From positions 124,001 through 188,000 of the forward strand of contig JAKJXP020000025.1 of assembly GCA_022225965.2 (NCBI GenBank): a DNA stretch of 64,000 bases. Reading direction: 5' to 3'. Positions 56,886 through 64,000 of this stretch are shown here, piece by piece. The position numbers and the translations under genes were made by a program. Numbering within the stretch: position 1 is the first letter of the stretch; each line of letters starts with the position of its first letter. Under the pieces are notes generated by a model. The model was not told the origin of the DNA, ran no database searches, and saw only the letters and a program-made list of their open reading frames with translations. This stretch comes from Diatrype stigma (taxonomy: Eukaryota > Ascomycota > Sordariomycetes > Xylariales > Diatrypaceae).

Positions 56886-58602
56886 ATGGGCCTCCTTGTC
56901 AAACTTATAGGTTCAGGAGTCGGCTTCGCTTCTGAAGCCATCCAAGCCTCTCGCTCACGCTCTACAGCCTCCTCATCGACGAATGCCGCTAGTTCAAGCG
57001 CAGCTCACTCTCAAGATGCCCCACCCGAGTATGTTGAGGTCGCTGATGAAGCAACCGCCGACCACCTGGTTCGCACTGGGCAAGCCGAGCGCGTAGACAA
57101 GAAACCTAGGTCAAAGGCAGCTGAAGCTGGCTACGACGAGGATGGCCAATCCTCTTCCGAGGATGAGGATGAGGCAACCCCTGGCAATGATGAGGCGGCT
57201 TGGGAGCTTGACGATATGGCTAGTCACGTAGCACCTCCGAGCTACGTGGCCGCGACGACCAACACGCTTGATGAGAATGACTCCGAGGAGGTCAAGGTCA
57301 GAAAGGAAGAGCAGATGGTGCGCGAAATGGTCCAAATGGCTGGACCTCCTCCGCAGCCGTCGGGGCGCCTCCCGTGCGCTGTCATCATACCGCAGAGGCG
57401 TCCTAGGGACAAAACTAGAGGCTTCGTCAGGGCGTATGCGCCCGTACTGCATGATTGCGGCATCAGCCAGCACGTGTTCCTGAAGTTCCTGAAGGATTGG
57501 TTTCAAGTTAGCAAGGTATATATGTCCTCTCATAATATTAAGTCGCTCACAGGCCAGAAATCTGACAACTTGCAGGCTGATCCATGGATCAATGTTGTGT
57601 TCATAGCCGGTGGGATCGTGGGCCTCGTGCCTGAAGTCGCATCACAGGTGGTTGGGGCAGTTGCTCAGGTCGTTGCAGGGACGGCGCGTGAGCTTCAATC
57701 GCGATACCGTCAGAACACATTCCTGGACCGTGTGAACGAGGATCTCTTCATGCCGCGTGGGCTGTATGCGCTAGTCATGACATTCAAAGATGATACGCCG
57801 AATGATAGAAAGAGAAAGGGGCCTCTGACCACTGTAGCCGGTGCTGCCGGTAAGAGCATGTTCTCGCAGGAACGGCTTGACATCAACCAAACAGTGGACA
57901 AGTATATCCGCGCCGATGAGACCATGTCCGGCATGCGAAAGAAAACGAAGGACATCAGGCTCTCCAGTGGGAAAACAGTGGGCGAGGTTGAGCTTCCGGA
58001 AGCCGCGGCTTTGGTCTATCCCGATCTGGATCGCATGGCGGACAATGATTTCGCTTCGAAAGAGGATACGGAGGGTATCAAAGAGAAGTGGAAAGGAGCC
58101 GGCAAGTGGGTTCAGGACTACCTGGACAGGCGAGCGCAAGTCGCTTATGTGAGAGATCCACATCCCCGGTGTCGATGAACAACATGAGCTGATCATACTG
58201 CAGGAGATGGAACATCATCCCTCGACTTTAAATGTGCCATCCGATCAACGAACGCCTTTCCTCTCGCGCTACAGCGATCCAAGTCATCCAGCGCGCAGCG
58301 GGTCCCTGATATCGCTATTGACTGGTGGTGCCGTGAACCCCGCTGCCCGGCGCCAGGAGAGACGAGCTGCTAAGCAAGAGCGCCGGGCTCTAAAAAGGGA
58401 ATACAAAGATGCGAGACGGGTTCTGAAAGGCAAAGAGCCCAGGGGCCCAAGGCGCGCCAGACTTCCGAAAGGTCAACGAAAGGGCATCATCAAGAGAATC
58501 ATGCAGAAAGATGTGCTGTACCTGCTCATCGTCAATCTTCCAACGCAAGAGGAGGTGCAGCACTCGAGGGCTCAGTTGGAGGAGGTAATGGCTCAAAGCT
58601 AG
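56886..58602 (+). CDS. Conserved fungal protein of unknown function
   Basis: Three exons: 56886-57515, 57576-58148 and 58204-58602, giving 533 aa. It starts MGLLVKLIGSGVGFASEAIQ, a hydrophobic Gly-rich segment. Then come a Ser/Ala and acidic region with PPEYVEVADE, APPSYVAATT, and the conserved-looking core GRLPCAVIIPQRRP, DKTRGFVRAYAPVLHDCGI, LKFLKDWF. Exon 2 has ADPWINVVFIAGGIVGLVPEV, which may sit in a membrane, and a FLDRVNEDLF segment. Exon 3 is Arg/Lys-rich (RRQERRAAKQERRALKREYKDARRV) and ends with YLLIVNLPTQEEVQHSRAQLEEV. Intron 1 (60 nt) is 3n and stop-free. An upstream TTG at 56865 is not a start. I recognise a pattern seen in uncharacterised Pezizomycotina proteins but no function. 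Confidence 0.75.
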
Positions 58603-58946
58603 AGTTTCTCCTAGGTAGGCACCAGTGAACTTGCGTCCAGCATCGGTATGGACTTTATTGCATGCTGTAAGATAGTCGTCTGGTGAAGTCCGTGAGGAAG
58701 TTGAAACAATGTAATGTACTTCGTACACATCGCTATACGCATACGTGGGTTAATGTTACTTTCCTAATTAGGATAGGGTATGGAAGATTTCGTAAAAACA
58801 ACATAACGACTTAACTTATAACGACTCTCCATTTCGCTTACTAATTCCTTACTTACCATACTTCTTTTTCTCTGTCACAGTTCCTTGGCCACATTGTCAA
58901 CCGCCCCCGAGCATGAAGATAGGACCTTTCCCCCATTGCCTCCAAC
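58603..58946. other. Intergenic
   Basis: Short spacer between the fungal-specific gene and the F-box-like gene. Nothing recognised. Confidence 0.5.
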
Positions 58947-60316
58947 ATGATTCCACTGCCAGCCGAAATATATGACGCGGTAAGTGCAGCAACTTACGCT
59001 CCTGGGTGTCTCTTCCTGATCAATATATATAGATAACTGTGTTGGTAGAGGGCACCCGCCGTTCTGATAGTCGATACGAGTTACGCCCTGAAAAGGCGTA
59101 TAGAACGCCATTGTGGAAATCTGGGGAGCGGTTGTCGACCCTACGACTGGTCAACAAGGCGTTCTGCCAGAGTGCCTCAATTCGTCTATTCCGATCTATT
59201 GACGTAACCGTCGACAAACATTTGTGGCAGACTGACTGGCCTCTTGCGAGGCTGCTTAAGCTCTGCAACAGCCCCCACGCTTCGCTTGTGCGGCGGCTCC
59301 GGATCGGATACCAGTCCGATGGCGAAGAAGAAGACTGGGAGCCCGGGAATCGGTATCGGATGTACGCCGAAGATGCCGCGCGGCTGCTGCCGGTGTGCCT
59401 TAGCAGGCTACCCCGCCTTGAAGTGCTAGATGTCGTTGGGCCAGACTTCATGGCTCCATGTGTCCCTGTGGTATATCAAATGCAGTTATTTACGGATGCG
59501 GTGGTCTCGGCTTTGCGCTACATCCAGCTGCCCGGTCTGGCTGAACTCAATCTTCGCTTGGCTGTGACACGCGAGTATGGAGAGTTCTTCTGCGAGTATC
59601 CTACTGCATCCAGAATCCCCATCGGTGATGTTATGCAAGAGCTACGACACCTTGAGATCGCGGTCGAAAACTACACGGATCACGCTTGGCAACTGGAGCC
59701 GCGTTCACCACGCTGGAACCAGCCATTCCTTTCCGGCCTTCGTGAAACATGGCCTAACGCTGACTTCCTAGCATCGCCGCTAAGGCTCATTGAACTTGCT
59801 ACTGGTTTAGAGTCACTCTCCTTCTGTGGTGCTGATATGCACAATATGGATTTACTACGGCTAGGCAGTGAAGTCTGCTTGAAATGGCTGAATCTAAGAA
59901 CGGTGGCCATCTCCGCGGAAACCCTGATACGTATCCTGGGACAATGCAGGCACTCGTTACGTGGTGTTGTATTTTTCTGTGTCGAACTGAACAGCGGCAC
60001 CTGGGCAGAGATACTCAACGAGTTGAGCAACGTCGGTCAGTTGTCTTTCCTCTGTATTGACGGGTGTGGCTATTCCCCTCCGGAACACTACCGCCGTCTG
60101 AGGATTGGAGGCCGGTCAGTTATTCCTTGGGAAGTGGAGATTTACGGCCATAGCAACACTGAAGACTATTATGCGTTAGCCAATGTCCAACGCCGCATTG
60201 TTTCAAACAGAGCAAAGGCCGGGATGACTCCATATTCAGAGGGAGACTTTCGCATCCGGCGGATAGCTCTTCACTCTCCAGACCCTGTCGAGACCGTCGA
60301 TTGGGATTATACATGA
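58947..60316 (+). CDS. F-box-like/leucine-rich-repeat protein
   Basis: Two exons, 58947-58979 and 59033-60316, giving 438 aa. Exon 1 is only 11 codons, MIPLPAEIYDA, the start of an F-box (LPxEI). Exon 2 supplies the rest of the F-box region: LSTLRLVNKAFCQSASIRLFRSIDV. LRR-like segments follow (LVRRLRIGY, LPRLEVLDVV, LPGLAELNLRLAV, ELRHLEIAVENY, LESLSFCGADM, LKWLNLRTVAI, LRGVVFFCVEL, VGQLSFLCIDGCG). F-box proteins recruit targets to SCF ubiquitin ligases; the repeats would be the target-binding part. Such genes are numerous and fast-evolving in Pezizomycotina. Target unknown. The 11-codon exon is supported by the GTAAGT donor and by TATATAG at the acceptor. Confidence 0.72.
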
Positions 60317-61601
60317 GCATACAATCCATATTGTCAATGTGGCTGGTTGATTAGTTTATTTAAATACTTCGTACTGGATGAGGTTCCGAAATATTGCTAT
60401 AGAGCAATGCCTCTTTTCATAAGAGCACACCCACTGGAGTTGCGGTGAGCTTGTCGTGCAGGAAACATGGTCCAGCCCAAGCCAGCCGGGTTTCTCCAAG
60501 ACAGCTAGGTACTGCACTCTAGGATGTAGGATCTGACATCTGAAGATATATGCACGAGTTGATGCGTTCGGGAATGCATGTAAACCTGCTGAGATTGACT
60601 GTGGATGAGTGACCGGTGACGTGGACACTCGCGGGTGGCCCGGCGTTATCATCGAGATCCGTCTGTGGGAACGGATCAGGCCGATCCAGATCATCCAGCT
60701 TTAGCTCCCGTACATATGCTAGAAAATCCAGAAAGTTATAAGGTCTAGCCTCCAAAACCATCTCGAGCAACAATAATGATGTCACTCGATAAGAGGATTT
60801 TCCCAGGAAGTCTTCTGCTGCTACATTCGTAGCAGAACCTAGCATCTCCCAAATACCGCCGGCTGTATTGCGCTGCGAAGAAATTATAGGTAGGTAGTGG
60901 GTAGGTGTGTATGTATGCACTGTACTGGTATCAAGGCTGTATGTGTGTTGTATGTATGTACGGATCTCGCTCCCTAGTGTCGCGCGCATTACCCCTGCTA
61001 GTGACAGCTAGTGGTGTGAGGCCCCTGTCGATGTTGGGCTAAGCTTTTTGAACAGGCTTGGCAATGGCAACTGAAGCTCTAACGTAGGTACATACCCAAC
61101 TAATTCGTCTAGTAGCTGGGACTAGAACATTGCTACGTCAGGTTCCAAGTAGCATCCATGATGATAGGTGCGGACAGTTTGGATGCTCATCGGGTTAGCA
61201 GCTACATACATATGTAGGCAGATTAGATATCACCTACTTACCTACCTAGGTATGTATGTAGCTAGGTTGAAAGGGGAGTTGAGATGTTTTTGATATATCC
61301 CCCGAACCTGTTTCGAAACAAAAGTCGTACGTAATGATTCATGCCAATCCAGTAACTGTCTGTATTATTGGTGAATCTTTACTACCCCGCAACTGCCCGC
61401 ATTTTTGTGGTTTTCGATATAAGCTGCGACATTCCTCCATCACCTGCAGCATTCCCTGTGACTTCCAGGTTGTGTCTTGACTCTTGAGTCTACCTATCTG
61501 CATACATCGTTGTCTGTTTCGCCTGTGCAGCTCAACTACACCTACATTGCATCCCAACTATCTCTGACTAGCAGATCTTGGCCTGAAACCTTCAAGACAA
61601 A
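60317..61601. other. Intergenic upstream of glutamate decarboxylase
   Basis: 1.3 kb with ATGTATGTA and GTAGGTAGG motifs (60890-60960, 61200-61265). A minus-strand open frame at 60519-60989, with KSSYRVTSLLLLEMVLEAR, is behind a plausible acceptor but matches no family I know; I list it as possible, not as a gene. Confidence 0.45.
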
Positions 61602-63579
61602 ATGGTACATCTTACCTCCGTCAACAGGGACCAGGAGGTTGACAACCTCCCTGAAGCTGTTAGCAAGATCAGCATGCAGCCCAGCGAGGATGCGGATACC
61701 TTCACTACCAGCATCTACGGATCTCGGTTCGCCGCCGAGGATCTTCCCCGGCTTGAGATGCCCGAACGCGAAATGCCCAAGGACATTGCCTACAAGCTGA
61801 TCAAGGACGAACTCAGCCTGGATGGAAACCCAATGCTCAAGTAAGCAAAATAACACTGGCCGTTCCGTTCGTCTCTTGCTTGGCTCAACCTGCTAACCTG
61901 CTTTCAACGCCAAAAGTCTCGCATCTTTCGTCACCACTTACATGGTAAGAGAAGAGCAACTTGTTGCTTTCACTCAACGGTCAATGCGTTGATGAGAAAC
62001 TGTCTCAGTCGAGGGGACACAGCTAATACTTGCTTTTAGGAGGAAGAAGCAGAGAAGCTTATGACTGATTCTTTTGCGAAGAACTTCATCGATTATGAAG
62101 AGTATCCCGTGTCCGCCGATATTCAGAACCGGTGTGTTTCGATGATCGGCCGTCTCTTCAATGCTCCAGCAGGCGATGGCAGCGAAAGCAGCGGGCCCGT
62201 TGGAACCTCTTGCGTGGGCAGCTCGGAAGCGATCATGCTCGCTGTCCTCGCCATGAAGCGCATTTGGAAGAACAAGAGGAAGGCCGAGGGGAAGTCTACC
62301 GAGAACCCCAACATCGTCATGTCGTCGGCTGTCCAGGTCTGCTGGGAGAAGGCCACCAGATACTTCGAGATCGATGAGAAGCTGGTCTACTGCACCCCTG
62401 ACCGATACGTCATTGATCCCGTTGAGACAGTCGACCTGGTTGACGAAAATACCATCGGAATCTGCGCTATCCTCGGGACGACATATACCGGGGAGTATGA
62501 GGATGTTAAAGCAGTCAATGATCTCCTTGGTAAGTTCTAGAGTCCTTAGTTTCTACTTCCATACGTGGACTGGCAGGTGCATCCCTTGTACCCTGGAGTT
62601 CTATCTTTCACTTCTAGCACTTACAAGCCCGAGCCTCGTTGTTCAAACTGTCACTAACGCTAGAAATCACAGTGGAGAGAGGAATCGATTGTCCAATTCA
62701 TGTCGATGCTGCCAGTGGCGGCTTCGTTGCACCCTTCGTGATGCCCGGCTTGGAATGGGACTTCCGATGCGAGAAGGTCGTCTCGATCAACGTCTCAGGG
62801 CATAAGGTTGGTCATTCATTACTCACATCTTAGGCATTGTTAGATGACTAATGTTTCTGTAGTATGGGTTGGTTTACCCTGGTGTCGGATGGGTCGTCTG
62901 GAGGGCGGCAGAGTTCTTACCCCAAGAGCTTGTATTCAACATCAACTATCTCGGGGCAGATCAGGCATCGTTTACACTTAACTTTTCGAAGGGTGCGAGT
63001 CAAGTCATTGGCCAGTACTACCAGCTCATTCGACTCGGAAAGAAGGGTTACAAAGCGATCATGTCCAATCTTACCCGCACGGCCAACTATCTCTCCGAGT
63101 CTCTGGAAGCGATGGGCTTCCTTATCATGAGCCAAAAGTCCGGCCACGGTCTGCCTCTAGTGGCATTCCGGCTACCTCCTAAGGAAGAACGGGAGTGGGA
63201 CGAGTTTTCGCTTGCCCACAGGCTACGTGCCCGAGGATGGGTCGTCCCGGCTTACACGATGGCACCACACACGAACGAGATGAAGATGCTGCGCGTAGTC
63301 GTGCGGGAAGATTTCAGCAAGAACCGCTGCGACTCATTGATTTGTGACATCAAGCTTTGTATGGAGCTTCTTAATGCTATGGACAAGGAAACCATCAAGA
63401 AGCATGAACAGTTCATCCGCAGCCACGCCGTGCACAGTGCACAATCACGCCACAACCATCCCAAATACAAGGTAACATCCTACATTGCAAGTTAGTGAAG
63501 AATCGACGCTAACTATGAGACACAGAACGAGAAGCATTCAATCCAGGGTAAGCACGGAAAGACACACGGCGTCTGCTAG
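61602..63579 (+). CDS. GAD1: Glutamate decarboxylase (PLP-dependent, group II)
   Basis: Six exons: 61602-61840, 61917-61944, 62040-62529, 62673-62806, 62863-63471 and 63526-63579, giving 517 aa. PLP-binding Lys is K297 in INVSGHK at the end of exon 4, followed by [19 protein letters not shown] has the Asp and Ser/His around the cofactor; [24 protein letters not shown] and [10 protein letters not shown] are also family hallmarks. It converts L-glutamate to 4-aminobutyrate and CO2 in the cytosol; in fungi this feeds the GABA shunt and contributes to stress and conidial germination. Exon 2 is only 28 nt. Intron 4 has a weak GTTGGT donor, but the frame is exact. There is no plant-type calmodulin-binding C-terminus. 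Confidence 0.95.
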
Positions 63580-64000
63580 TGCCTATATACGGGCATATAG
63601 GTTGCTATGGGAAATAGGGGTTCATAATCCCAGCGTCTCCAAGGTGTGTCTCCTCAGCCACTGGTGTAACAGGAGGGAGTTGCTAGATACGATGGAAGCC
63701 TCATTATAGTGATATCCATATAGATATAGCTCAATCAAGAGCTGTGCGTCACCAAAAACCCCTCAATTCAAGTAAACACGCCGCTGCATGCTCAACCAAC
63801 CTAGTTAGGGATAGGGGAAGGGGATTCAACCACCGCGTTGAATAGCAAGCAAGGTGAGAAGACAGTAGTAGAAGCCTCTAATTGTGACCTCCAGACTTTC
63901 GGCAAAAGTGAGTCTCCATGTTCGATCAGAGGCTATGCAGTGGTCTTGATATGAAAGACATGCGGCAAAGTCAAAGAACTCAAAATTAACAGACAATACT
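63580..64000. other. 3' flank to window end
   Basis: Sequence after the glutamate decarboxylase stop to the end of the window. No gene seen. Confidence 0.5.

Overview
The window is nuclear DNA of a filamentous ascomycete (Pezizomycotina, probably Sordariomycetes). The evidence is short 50-70 nt GT-AG introns with CTRAC-like branch points, a HymA homologue, a CYP53-type P450, fungal-only families (SNG1/DUF3533, EthD, Zn2Cys6-like), and housekeeping proteins that align end to end with fungal ones. I rebuilt 23 protein-coding loci by joining exons; all but two close in frame. There is one intron-containing tRNA-Asp and one 10-N assembly gap at 21446-21455. I see no transposon open reading frame, rRNA or CRISPR array.

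Layout. 0.1-16.8 kb: SWI/SNF subunit SNF12 (+), a short-chain dehydrogenase (-), HymA/Mo25 (-), cytosolic isoleucyl-tRNA synthetase (+), a 60-aa twin-CX9C protein (-), a small membrane protein (+), and an alpha/beta hydrolase with one in-frame TGA (+). 17.6-24.4 kb: tRNA-Asp, an SNG1-family membrane protein (-), the assembly gap, and a glutamine-rich bZIP factor (-). 24.4-29.1 kb: 4.7 kb without a supportable gene. 29.1-37.7 kb: an EthD protein (-), an acyltransferase-3 membrane protein (-), a cytochrome b5/FMN 2-hydroxyacid dehydrogenase ending in AKL (-), and beta-mannosidase (+). 38-42.3 kb: a 69-aa cysteine-pair protein (-), a protein with two tandem Zn2Cys6-like modules (+), and a multi-pass membrane protein (+). 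43.4-51.1 kb: a Dal5-family permease, a TauD/TfdA dioxygenase and a methionine-type permease, all on +. 51.4-63.6 kb: benzoate 4-monooxygenase CYP53 (-), SDA1 (-), a fungal-specific protein (+), an F-box-like protein (+), and glutamate decarboxylase (+).

How genes may work together. The clearest functional neighbourhood is 43.4-51.1 kb. Permease, sulfonate-type dioxygenase and methionine permease read in one direction. Perfect matches to the CYS3 sulfur-regulator consensus ATGRYRYCAT lie upstream of the dioxygenase (46032-46041) and of the methionine-type permease (48388-48397). This suggests a sulfur-acquisition group under CYS3/Met4-type control; it is an inference. Other points to check are the hydrolase TGA, a 1-nt frame mismatch at the first splice of the Dal5-type permease, the predicted peroxisomal signal on the b5/FMN enzyme, and the Zn2Cys6-like tandem.
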